From assembly GCF_963665055.1 (NCBI RefSeq), contig NZ_OY762021.1:1-12783 (forward strand): DNA of 12,783 bases, in the 5' to 3' direction. A model generated the notes under the pieces. The model saw only the letters and a program-made list of their open reading frames with translations, searched no databases and had not been told where the DNA came from. Made by a program: the position numbers and the translations under genes. Shown in pieces: positions 1-7,469 of this stretch; the first letter of the stretch is position 1; the number at the start of each line of letters is the position of its first letter. The DNA is from an uncultured Methanobacterium sp. Its GTDB lineage: Archaea > Methanobacteriota > Methanobacteria > Methanobacteriales > Methanobacteriaceae.

Positions 1-3000
1 CCAATGTGTGGGTTCAAGCAGATAACATGTACGGTTTTGCAGGAATACTAAAAGTATATGTGCAAAACTTTGGAACTGTAGATGCATTCTGTATAGATAT
101 CTTCACACCCATAGATGATACTGATGATCTCCTTGTTAATGGACCTTTACCTGGTACAGCTGGAGACTTATCAAGTGAAGTGGATTGGGGTAAAGTTAAT
201 TATTTACTCAAAACTTATTACTCAAGTTCAATGAGCAGTAACGAAGCTGCAGCATTACAATGTGCAATCTGGTACTTCACATCAGCTCCGTATGGAACAT
301 ACTCTGCCGGTAAAACCAAATGGCAATATTTGACCTACACTTCCAGTATAAATCGCAACAGATATGATGGAATGACTCAGAGTGGGAGTAACAGTGTAGT
401 AACTCGAGCCTGGCAGATGATAAACGCAGCAACATCCATAGATTACCCTTACCAGATCACACTAGAACCAGAAACAACCAGAGTGGCCAATGGAGGAACT
501 GTTACCTTAACTGCCACAGTTCGTGACCAAAATGGTGATGTAATGTCTGGTGTAACTGTCAATTTCTCCACTGATAAAGGATCAATAACCACTTCTGGAA
601 CCACCAATTCAAATGGACAGGTAACTGCAACCTTATCTGGAGTTCCCAGTAACAGTACCGCCACAGTTTTAGCAGGAGTAAGTGGGAAATACGGAAACCT
701 GCTATACGATAACCCAAATGACCCTGCACAGAACCTGGTAGTACCTAACCTTTTAGCTTACACCATCAGGGATTACTCATACATTAACTTCGATGCAACT
801 GCCAATGTAACACTCACCCAGACAGTAAATGGTGTTACTGGTTCAACACCACAGGTGAATGTAGGAGATCCTGTGACTTATGTTGTCACTGCCACCAATA
901 CTGGACCATCTACGGCAACAGGAATATTAATAAGTGATATAATCCCCTCAGGATTAAGTAACGTTACTGTTACAGCTTCAAACGGTAACATATATTATGA
1001 TTCAACCAATGGAATATGGACCATAGCATCATTATCCAATGGTTCCAGTGTCACTTTAACCATAAGTGGATATGCTAGCAGTGCAATGGCTGGACAAACC
1101 ACCACTAACACTGCTAACAGAACTGCACAGGACCAGTACAATGGTAAAGCCACCAGTACTTCAGCATCAGTTTACACCAGAAAAACAGATCTCGTATTAT
1201 CACAGACTGTTAATGGTCAATCAACTGGTAGTATAACCGGAAATGTTGGTGATAACATCACTTACATAGTGACTGTTAAAAACAACGGACCAGACACAGC
1301 AACCAACATCAACATCAAAGATGTTCTACCGGGACTTACAGGAGCCACAATAACACCCAGCGTGGGAACCTACAACAGCACCACTGGAATATGGACCATA
1401 CCCACACTTGCCAGTGGAGTAAACGCAACCCTAACCATAAAAGGATTAATTGGATCCAGTATGGCTGGACTAAACACCACCAACGTGGCCAACGTAACCA
1501 GCCAAACTGAATACGACCCAACAATAGCTGGAAGCACAAGTATACCAGTGTACACCAAACTGGCCAACGTAACCATAACCCAAACCATAAACAATGGCAG
1601 CAGCGCAACAGCCAACGTAGGAGACACAATAACCTACGTAATAACCGCAGCGAACAGTGGTCTGGATGCAGCCACAGGATTACAAATAGCTGATTTACTA
1701 CCAAGCGGATTGAGTAACATAAACTACAATATAAATGGAGTAGGAACTTACAACTCCACCACTGGACTGTGGAATATAGGAACTTTAACCAAAGGCACAA
1801 CCACCATCCTAACCATAACCGGAAAAATCACCACAGCCCTGGCTGGACTAACCACCACCAACTACGCCAACAGAACAGCACAAAATGAATACAACCCCTC
1901 CACAAACACCACCAACACCACACTATACACCAACCAGGCAAACGTGGGTTTAACTCAAACTGTTAATGGTGGAAGCAGTGCCACAGTTAATGTGGGAGAC
2001 ACTGTGACCATATTGGTTACCGCTACCAACAATGGACCGAACAGTGCCAGTAACATTAACATTAGCGAATTATTACCGGCAGGATTTACACCAGATTCCA
2101 TAACAGCGGGAACTGGAAGCAGTTACTCTGGAGGAGTATGGGCCATATCTTCAATGGCCAATGGTGCAAACACAACTTTAACCATAACAGGTAAAGCAAC
2201 TGCTGCCATGGCTGGTGTAACTGTTAATAACACTGTAAACCGGACCAGTCAGACTGAATACAACGGTTTACCAAGCAGCAACACTGCTACAATTTACACT
2301 AAACTTTCAGATCCAATACTTACCCAAACTGTAAACAACCAAGATACCGGCTCAGTAACCGTGAATGTTGGAGACACAGTTAAATACGTTGTTAATGCTT
2401 ACTGCAGTGGACCAGATAATGCCACAAAAATCAACATTAAAGACGTGGTGCCTGCAGGATTAACTGATGTGACTGTAACTCCTTCAGTGGGAACTTACAA
2501 CTCAACCACTGGAATCTGGACCATTGACTTCCTGGAAGTACACACCAGTGCTACTTTAACCATAATTGGTAAAGCTGGAATCAGCATAGCTGGCACCAAC
2601 ATAACCAATAATGCACTTGAAATTAACCAGACAGAATATAACCCTACACCAGGTAACAGTACCAGTATTCCAGTTTATACCAAACTGGCAGATGTTGCTC
2701 TCACCCAAACTGGTGGTTATCAGAGCGATTCAGTGACCTTCATTGTCACTGCTACTAACAATGGACCAGACAGTGCCACTAACATAAACATTAAGGACAT
2801 GATACCATCCGGACTAACCTGTGTTACTGTAACTCCAAGTGTCGGAACTTATAATTCCACCACTGGAATCTGGACCATACCGGAATTATTGAGCGGTACA
2901 TTTGCTACTCTGAATATAACTGGTACTGCAACACCAACAACTACTGTTACTAATACTGCCAACAAAACAAAACAAACGGAATATGATCCTAAAACTCTTG

Positions 3001-4691
3001 AAAACACAACATTAAGCGTTTATATTCCTAGTGTTAAAATGATCTTGTATCTGTATCCTGCATATTACGATACAAAAGCAGGGACTTATCAAACAAAATC
3101 AGACACTGGAAACTCACTTGTATACTGCATAGACCTTAGAAACAACGGGATTGACGACGCAACAGGAGTCATAGTCAAATTTGTTTTAGGAGATGGATAT
3201 GAATTCATTGACTGTAACATGGAAAGTATGAACAGTCAAGGAATTAATAGTTTCAGTTACGACAATAGCACCCGAACTATAACATGGAACATTGGTTACA
3301 TGCCCGCAAAAGGCATGTCATATCTAAAAGTATTCCTAAATGTAATTGGATCGACAACAACATCAAACTTAACAGTCAATGCCAGTATAAGCGGAGTAAA
3401 ACAATATGACGTATATGACACACGCAAATCAGCAAATTACACAATAACCACACCCACATCCGCAGACATACAAGTAGAACAAACCCAAGAAACAAAAACA
3501 GACACAGAAAACAACACACATGTCACATACACAATAACCGTAACAAATAATGGACCAGACAACGCCACAGGAGTACAAATAACCGACATCCTGTCAACAA
3601 AATTAATAAACATAACCTATGCAATATCATATGACAATGGACAAACCTGGACCGAGAGCGACAAAGCATACAACTCAACAAATGGAATTTGGAACATAGG
3701 AAACCTTACCAACAATAACAAAGTCATCTTGAAAATCACAGCACTAGTAAATGGAACTGGAACAATCAAAAACACCGCAACACGAACAGCTATAAATGAA
3801 AAAGACTACAATTACGACAACAACGCACAAACATGCATTCTCACAGTTTCGGGGCAATATGATCCCAGTGTTAAGATGATCTTATATTTATATCCATCAT
3901 ATTACGATACAAAAGCAGGGACTTATCAAACAAAATCAGACACTGGAAACTCACTTGTATACTGCATAGACCTTAGAAACAACGGGATTGACGACGCAAC
4001 AGGAGTCATAGTCAAATTTGTTTTAGGAGATGGATATGAATTCATTGACTGTAACATGGAAAGTATGAACAGTCAAGGAATTAATAGTTTCAGTTACGAC
4101 AATAGCACCCGAACTATAACATGGAACATTGGTTACATGCCCGCAAAAGGCATGTCATATCTAAAAGTATTCCTAAATGTAATTGGATCGACAACAACAT
4201 CAAACTTAACAGTCAATGCCAGTATAAGCGGAGTAAAACAATATGACGTATATGACACACGCAAATCAGCAAATTACACAATAACCACACCCACATCCGC
4301 AGACATACAAGTAGAACAAACCCAAGAAACAAAAACAGACACAGAAAACAACACACATGTCACATACACAATAACCGTAACAAATAATGGACCAGACAAC
4401 GCCACAGGAGTACAAATAACCGACATCCTGTCAACAAAATTAATAAACATAACCTATGCAATATCATATGACAATGGACAAACCTGGACCGAGAGCGACA
4501 AAGCATACAACTCAACAAATGGAATTTGGAACATAGGAAACCTTACCAACAATAACAAAGTCATCTTGAAAATCACAGCACTAGTAAATGGAACTGGTGT
4601 CATTACTAATACTGCAACACGAACAGCTATAAATGAAAAAGACTACAATTATAACAATAATGCACAAACATGCATTATGACTATTTCCTAA
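1..4691 (+). CDS. Giant adhesin-like surface protein, 5'-truncated: thioester domain, Big_1-like domain, DUF11 repeats
   Basis: The reading frame is open at the left edge, so the true start and signal peptide lie outside; the GTG at position 6 is only the first possible start. Numbering residues from 6, a TQXA/thioester-type domain comes first, with Cys29 (AFCIDI) and Gln85 (ALQCAIW), the pair that forms an internal Cys-Gln thioester in this family. A Big_1-like Ig domain follows at about residues 150-225. DUF11 repeats then start near residues 266, 394, 520, 645, 768 and 895, each with a TQTVN...VGDTVTYxVTATNxGP core; the sixth lacks the usual VNVGD segment. Two 279-residue tandem units finish the protein, each pairing a divergent DUF11-like domain with a DUF11 domain. 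N-X-S/T sequons are very frequent, which fits a glycosylated surface protein. It ends at TCIMTIS with no C-terminal membrane anchor or sorting motif, so attachment to the cell is unexplained. The role is probably cell-cell or host adhesion, inferred from the family. Confidence 0.88.
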   Translation, partial: NVWVQADNMYGFAGILKVYVQNFGTVDAFCIDIFTPIDDTDDLLVNGPLPGTAGDLSSEVDWGKVNYLLKTYYSSSMSSNEAAALQCAIWYFTSAPYGTYSAGKTKWQYLTYTSSINRNRYDGMTQSGSNSVVTRAWQMINAATSIDYPYQITLEPETTRVANGGTVTLTATVRDQNGDVMSGVTVNFSTDKGSITTSGTTNSNGQVTATLSGVPSNSTATVLAGVSGKYGNLLYDNPNDPAQNLVVPNLLAYTIRDYSYINFDATANVTLTQTVNGVTGSTPQVNVGDPVTYVVTATNTGPSTATGILISDIIPSGLSNVTVTASNGNIYYDSTNGIWTIASLSNGSSVTLTISGYASSAMAGQTTTNTANRTAQDQYNGKATSTSASVYTRKTDLVLSQTVNGQSTGSITGNVGDNITYIVTVKNNGPDTATNINIKDVLPGLTGATITPSVGTYNSTTGIWTIPTLASGVNATLTIKGLIGSSMAGLNTTNVANVTSQTEYDPTIAGSTSIPVYTKLANVTITQTINNGSSATANVGDTITYVITAANSGLDAATGLQIADLLPSGLSNINYNINGVGTYNSTTGLWNIGTLTKGTTTILTITGKITTALAGLTTTNYANRTAQNEYNPSTNTTNTTLYTNQANVGLTQTVNGGSSATVNVGDTVTILVTATNNGPNSASNINISELLPAGFTPDSITAGTGSSYSGGVWAISSMANGANTTLTITGKATAAMAGVTVNNTVNRTSQTEYNGLPSSNTATIYTKLSDPILTQTVNNQDTGSVTVNVGDTVKYVVNAYCSGPDNATKINIKDVVPAGLTDVTVTPSVGTYNSTTGIWTIDFLEVHTSATLTIIGKAGISIAGTNITNNALEINQTEYNPTPGNSTSIPVYTKLADVALTQTGGYQSDSVTFIVTATNNGPDSATNINIKDMIPSGLTCVTVTPSVGTYNSTTGIWTIPELLSGTFATLNITGTATPTTTVTNTANKTKQTEYDPKTLENTTLSVYIPSVKMILYLYPAYYDTKAGTYQTKSDTGNSLVYCIDLRNNGIDDATGVIVKFVLGDGYEFIDCNMESMNSQGINSFSYDNSTRTITWNIGYMPAKGMSYLKVFLNVIGSTTTSNLTVNASISGVKQYDVYDTRKSANYTITTPTSADIQVEQTQETKTDTENNTHVTYTITVTNNGPDNATGVQITDILSTKLINITYAISYDNGQTWTESDKAYNSTNGIWNIGNLTNNNKVILKITALVNGTGTIKNTATRTAINEKDYNYDNNAQTCILTVSGQYDPSVKMILYLYPSYYDTKAGTYQTKSDTGNSLVYCIDLRNNGIDDATGVIVKFVLGDGYEFIDCNMESMNSQGINSFSYDNSTRTITWNIGYMPAKGMSYLKVFLNVIGSTTTSNLTVNASISGVKQYDVYDTRKSANYTITTPTSADIQVEQTQETKTDTENNTHVTYTITVTNNGPDNATGVQITDILSTKLINITYAISYDNGQTWTESDKAYNSTNGIWNIGNLTNNNKVILKITALVNGTGVITNTATRTAINEKDYNYNNNAQTCIMTIS
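3027..4691 (+). repeat. Two tandem 837-bp units in the adhesin gene, with an apparently identical 700-bp core
   Basis: Unit 1 runs from about 3027 to 3863 and unit 2 from 3864 to the stop. Comparing the two by eye at an offset of 837 bases, 3061-3760 and 3898-4597 match without any difference I can see. The flanks differ abruptly. On the left, SVKMILYLYP is encoded with several synonymous changes. On the right, GTIKNTA becomes GVITNTA, and DNN becomes NNN with further synonymous changes. Each unit encodes 279 residues. Confidence 0.95.
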
Positions 4692-4705
4692 AGAATAAAT
4701 TTAAC

Positions 4706-4711
4706 AGGGAG
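4706..4711 (+). promoter_or_regulatory. Ribosome binding site of the lasso precursor gene
   Basis: AGGGAG lies 8 bases before the ATG at 4720. It is the main support for this short ORF being translated on its own rather than being read-through from the adhesin, which stops 28 bases upstream. Confidence 0.7.
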
Positions 4712-4719
4712 TTAAAAAA

Positions 4720-4836
4720 ATGAAGGGGAAAAAATACACTAAACCCACACTAAAAATTCATGGTAATTTAAAAAAAATCACCAAAGGCAAATATGAAGGG
4801 GGTGGAGACTATGATACAGGTTCTCCTTACTCTTAA
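4720..4836 (+). CDS. Lasso peptide precursor (38 aa)
   Basis: This is a short gene with a good ribosome binding site. The leader carries the canonical lasso RRE-binding motif YxxPxLxxxGxxxxxT, with Tyr6, Pro9, Leu11, Gly15 and Thr21. Thr21 is the penultimate leader residue, so cleavage is predicted after Lys22. The core is then GKYEGGGDYDTGSPYS (16 residues). Gly1 can form an isopeptide bond with the side chain of Asp8, giving an 8-residue ring and the tail YDTGSPYS. Glu4 would give too small a ring and Asp10 too large a one. The C-terminal Ser matches the phospho-acceptor of paeninodin-type precursors, and an HPr-kinase-like gene lies at 8680-9675. The gene follows the adhesin stop by 28 bp and converges with the cyclase gene, leaving a gap of 16 bp. 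No clear TATA box lies between the adhesin stop and the ATG, so its promoter is probably inside the end of the adhesin gene. Assignment rests on motif plus neighbours; the product is predicted, not demonstrated. Confidence 0.88.
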   Translation: MKGKKYTKPTLKIHGNLKKITKGKYEGGGDYDTGSPYS

Positions 4837-4837
4837 C

Positions 4838-4874
4838 TTTTTCGTGAATTTTTTAAATTAATTTTTCTTTTTTT
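4838..4874 (+). terminator. Poly-T terminator tract of the precursor transcript
   Basis: T runs of 5 to 7 at 4838-4842, 4849-4854, 4862-4866 and 4868-4874 follow the precursor stop directly. This is the oligo-T signature of archaeal termination. The tract overlaps the 3' end of the convergent cyclase gene. Confidence 0.6.
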
Positions 4875-5911
4875 AACCATTGATATAGCTGATAAATTAA
4901 CCATATTGAATAAGGTGAATCTGAAACTTGTATTCCATTAATGAAGTTTCTGTAAATTTCTGTAATTTTATCATAATTAATATAATGTTCAATAAGGTTA
5001 TTTTTTGAAAGAAAAATTTTATTCAAATTATTCTTTTCTAATAACATATTTTCTTTGTACAAAGAATTTAGATTTGCTTTATCTGTTCTCCATTGATTCA
5101 TTTCGGGCAATATACCCTCCATGGCCAATCTTAGTATATATCTGTTCCACCCATACTTAAATTTCATTTCAGTGGGAATGGAATAACAAAATTCCACTAA
5201 TCTTTTATCCAAAAAAGGATATCTTTGTTCAATAGAAAAAACTGCTGATGCTCTATCGCGCATTTCAAGCATATAAATATTGGCATTTTCAATTGCATGA
5301 AGATGATTTTTTTTAGCAGTATTTGCTTTGAAATAATCCAAGGAAAAATTTTCCCAACATTTCTCAGCGTTTAACTGTTTAGAAAATTTTTTATTCAAAA
5401 CAATAGGTCCTGGAATAATAGTTTGATGCTTTTTGACTAATTTTTTGATTGATAGAGGAATTAAAACAAAAACTAAATTGTATAAAAAAATATTGAATAT
5501 TTTTTTATTTGAGGTTTTAGAATAGTAATAAATTTCTTTTAGTAATTTTTTCCATTTGAAACTTATAAATAAGTCTCGAAAGTAATAGTGACCAAAAGAA
5601 ATAATTGAATCACCACCAGATCCTCCTAATGATACTCGAATACCTTGATGTTCCATTTTATTATAAAGTTCCCAAATAATTCTTATATTAGGTATCATTA
5701 GTGGTTGTTCTTGATGCGATAAAATATTATCAACATCATCAAGAAGATTTATAGTATCCCCATAAATGAAAATAGGAGTAGTATTAACAAAATTAGTGAT
5801 ACTGTCGATATAAGTTTTTTCATCCCTTTCATCATGTTTATGAAAGATTAGTGAAAAGGAGTTTATGTTAGTTAAAGAACCTTGTGAATCATATATTTTT
5901 TTTAGCAACAC
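4853..5911 (-). CDS. Lasso macrolactam cyclase, C-terminal part (asparagine-synthase domain), out of frame with its N-terminal part
   Basis: This frame continues the protein begun at 6716. Its first possible start, GTG at 5911, has no ribosome binding site and lies inside the cyclase coding sequence, so independent translation is unlikely. It starts LLKKIYDSQGSLTNINSFSL, the natural continuation of the PP-loop strand in the other piece. Visible asparagine-synthase features are the GGSGGDS loop (the family's second ATP-pocket motif), the segment IEQRYPFLDKRLVEFCYSIP, and the helix RYILRLAMEGILP followed by RTDK. Removing one A from the A8 run at 5896-5903 would join both pieces into one 620-residue protein, a normal length for a lasso C protein. 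Its role is to activate the core Asp side chain as an acyl-adenylate and close the ring on Gly1. Base composition is noticeably more AT-rich than the N-terminal part. Confidence 0.85.
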   Translation of the reverse strand: MLLKKIYDSQGSLTNINSFSLIFHKHDERDEKTYIDSITNFVNTTPIFIYGDTINLLDDVDNILSHQEQPLMIPNIRIIWELYNKMEHQGIRVSLGGSGGDSIISFGHYYFRDLFISFKWKKLLKEIYYYSKTSNKKIFNIFLYNLVFVLIPLSIKKLVKKHQTIIPGPIVLNKKFSKQLNAEKCWENFSLDYFKANTAKKNHLHAIENANIYMLEMRDRASAVFSIEQRYPFLDKRLVEFCYSIPTEMKFKYGWNRYILRLAMEGILPEMNQWRTDKANLNSLYKENMLLEKNNLNKIFLSKNNLIEHYINYDKITEIYRNFINGIQVSDSPYSIWLIYQLYQWLKKEKLI

Positions 5912-6716
5912 ACAAAACAGAAGAAGAATCTAATCCCCCGCTTAGTTCAAAACCTATTGGAAAATTACTTCTCATTCTACAATAAACAGAACTAACAAAT
6001 ATTTCTTGAAATGCTTTTATATATTGATCTTCTGAATTATAAACAATCTTGGAGTTTGGATTGAGTTCCCAGTATTTATTCATTTTTACAGAATTGTTAG
6101 TTATGTTCAAAAAATGAGCGGGAAATAATCTTAAAACATTTTCATAAAAAGTTAATTTATGATCATCATAGCCCATTAAAAAAAAAGATAGTTTAATCTT
6201 ATTTAAAATTTTTTTAACATTAAGAAAAATAGTTTTCATCTCTGTTGAAAAATAAAAGATTTTGTCAGAAAGATAATAGTAAAACGGCTTAACTCCCATG
6301 TGATCCCTGGCACAAAATAACTGCTGCTTGCTTTTATCCCATATTACAAAGGCAAAATCCCCCAAAAGTTTTTCAGGACAATTTTCTCCCCATTTTTCAT
6401 AAGCTTTCAGTATAAAGTAACTGTCTGATACATATTCATTATCCTCAATTCCCAATTGTGGTGCAAGGTCGTTTCTATTATCAATACGGGCATCAGCAGT
6501 GATAATCAGCCCAGATTCTTCATCTTCAAAGGGTAATGTTTCATGCAGAGATTCATGTGTTGTGTGGAGCATCTGGTGGCCCAGGGCTACTGGTCCTTCA
6601 CACCAGACTTTAGATCCATCGGGTCCGCGGTGTGCGATCTTATCATTCATTTTCTTGATATCAGCAGGATCCACATCCTTCCCATCTCGCCTGAAAATTC
6701 CAGTTATCCCACTCAT
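5889..6716 (-). CDS. Lasso macrolactam cyclase, N-terminal part (class II glutaminase-like domain plus PP-loop), truncated by frameshift
   Basis: The protein begins MSGITGIFRRDG and contains HRGPDGSKVW, typical of class II glutamine amidotransferase domains. The catalytic Cys2 of true asparagine synthetases is Ser here, so the glutaminase is predicted inactive, which fits lasso cyclases, since they need no ammonia. The synthase domain opens with the ATP-binding PP-loop SGGLDSS at residues 259-265, and 10 residues later the frame ends at KKNI and a stop. The other frame carries on from the same A8 run. The ATG at 6716 is the start expected for the family; only a weak AAGGAT lies just upstream. 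The gene is 104 bp downstream of the RRE gene on the same strand and has its own TATA-like box near 6795. A housekeeping asparagine synthetase is less likely because Cys2 is absent and the neighbours are lasso genes. Confidence 0.88.
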   Translation of the reverse strand: MSGITGIFRRDGKDVDPADIKKMNDKIAHRGPDGSKVWCEGPVALGHQMLHTTHESLHETLPFEDEESGLIITADARIDNRNDLAPQLGIEDNEYVSDSYFILKAYEKWGENCPEKLLGDFAFVIWDKSKQQLFCARDHMGVKPFYYYLSDKIFYFSTEMKTIFLNVKKILNKIKLSFFLMGYDDHKLTFYENVLRLFPAHFLNITNNSVKMNKYWELNPNSKIVYNSEDQYIKAFQEIFVSSVYCRMRSNFPIGFELSGGLDSSSVLCVAKKNI

Positions 6717-6790
6717 AATAATCCTTAACCTAGTAATTTAATAAAAACACGTAAAAAAAATTTAGTCAATATCACATCACTTTATTTCAT

Positions 6791-6800
6791 ATTATATACC
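6791..6800 (-). promoter_or_regulatory. TATA box, likely promoter of the cyclase gene
   Basis: The minus strand reads GGTATATAAT, a good archaeal box A, about 80 bases before the cyclase ATG. A T8 run at 6753-6760 on the same strand lies between it and the gene. The cyclase may therefore be transcribed apart from, or in addition to, the RRE gene. Confidence 0.45.
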
Positions 6801-6820
6801 ATGAATGGGGTATTTGACAA

Positions 6821-7108
6821 TCAATCACTCTTTTTAACTTCAACCATTCCCTTTTCAGTTAATTCTTTGAGTAACTCAATTAAATCCCTCTCACATTCAC
6901 CTTTCTCAACATCATATTCATCTAAAATAGCATCCCGGATCTGGTCTATCTTTTTAGGTTCCTTGATCTGTTCCCAGATGAATGCACCTACAGGGTTTAA
7001 TCCATAGTAAATCCCATCTTCCATTCCTAACAGAACCATTTCATCTTCCACTTTACAGTAAACATAGTCATTGTTAACAGTTACCACTGTAGAACCAGAT
7101 AATTCCAT
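6821..7108 (-). CDS. PqqD-like RRE protein, lasso B1 (95 aa)
   Basis: This is a small PqqD-superfamily protein. It has the conserved segment MEDGIYYGLNPVGAFIWEQI (residues 29-48) and a C-terminal helical part ending LLKELTEKGMVEV, as in RiPP recognition elements. In lasso pathways such a protein (B1) binds the precursor leader through its Tyr-x-x-Pro motif, which is present in the peptide encoded at 4720, and delivers it to the leader peptidase and cyclase. I chose ATG 7108 because GGAGAATGAT, close to the GGAGGTGAT anti-SD complement, lies just before it at a normal spacing; starts further upstream (7117 ATG, 7132 TTG) have no usable site. The same Shine-Dalgarno variant precedes the kinase gene. 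The B1 is a separate protein, not fused to a peptidase domain, and no B2 peptidase is found beside it. Confidence 0.87.
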   Translation of the reverse strand: MELSGSTVVTVNNDYVYCKVEDEMVLLGMEDGIYYGLNPVGAFIWEQIKEPKKIDQIRDAILDEYDVEKGECERDLIELLKELTEKGMVEVKKSD

Positions 7109-7153
7109 AAATATCATTCTCCAATAAATCAATCCTTAAGTATTCACATGAAA

Positions 7154-7170
7154 TATTTTATATGTCACAA
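7154..7170 (-). promoter_or_regulatory. Promoter of the RRE gene with overlapping TTGTGACATATA motif
   Basis: The minus strand carries CATATAAAATA, a TATA box about 50 bases before the ATG. Directly upstream and overlapping it is TTGTGACATATA (7159-7170). The same 12 bases occur upstream of the beta-helix gene at 8407-8418, which suggests a shared regulator site. Confidence 0.5.
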
Positions 7171-7367
7171 TTCTTATTTTCTGGCTTTTATTTAAGTAAT
7201 AAATTGATTGAATTCATGTTTTTTACATGTTAAATTTTAATGCATGTTTACAAATTTAAAAACGTTTTAACTTGTAAATATAATCCGGAATTTATTTAAA
7301 TTATAATTTTCTAATAAATATAGTTTTATTTAAGGATTTGAAAATTGTGGATAGTATTAAAAATCTA

Positions 7368-7396
7368 ATAAAAAAAATAAGTTAAAGAAAAAAGAA
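7368..7396 (-). terminator. Poly-T terminator after the beta-helix gene
   Basis: Read on the minus strand, T6 and T8 runs are separated by a few bases. They start only about 10 bases after the stop (7403-7405) of the alternative C-terminal frame, but about 75 bases after the stop of the annotated frame. Confidence 0.5.
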
Positions 7397-7469
7397 ATAA
7401 AATTATTCTTGTTTTTTGACAGATATTACGGTCCATTCATAAACCATCAGTATTCCTGAAGCAAGTAAG

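Larger units (their letters stand above)
7133..7469. other. Intergenic region between beta-helix gene and RRE gene
   Basis: AT-rich DNA. It holds the RRE promoter (near 7154-7170), minus-strand T runs at about 7370-7396 that can terminate the beta-helix transcript, and an out-of-frame stretch at 7403-7480 that reads SLLASGILMVYEWTVISVKK on the minus strand (see the beta-helix gene). Nothing else was recognised. Confidence 0.6.

Noticed and set aside
1336..1800. Long minus-strand ORF inside the adhesin, rich in Trp, Cys and Leu
   Set aside because: It is the antisense of Thr/Asn/Gly-rich DUF11 repeats, with no ribosome binding site and no protein-like composition.
5889..6716. Housekeeping asparagine synthetase
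   Set aside because: The glutaminase nucleophile Cys2 is Ser, and the gene sits with an RRE protein, a lasso-type kinase and a lasso-like precursor.
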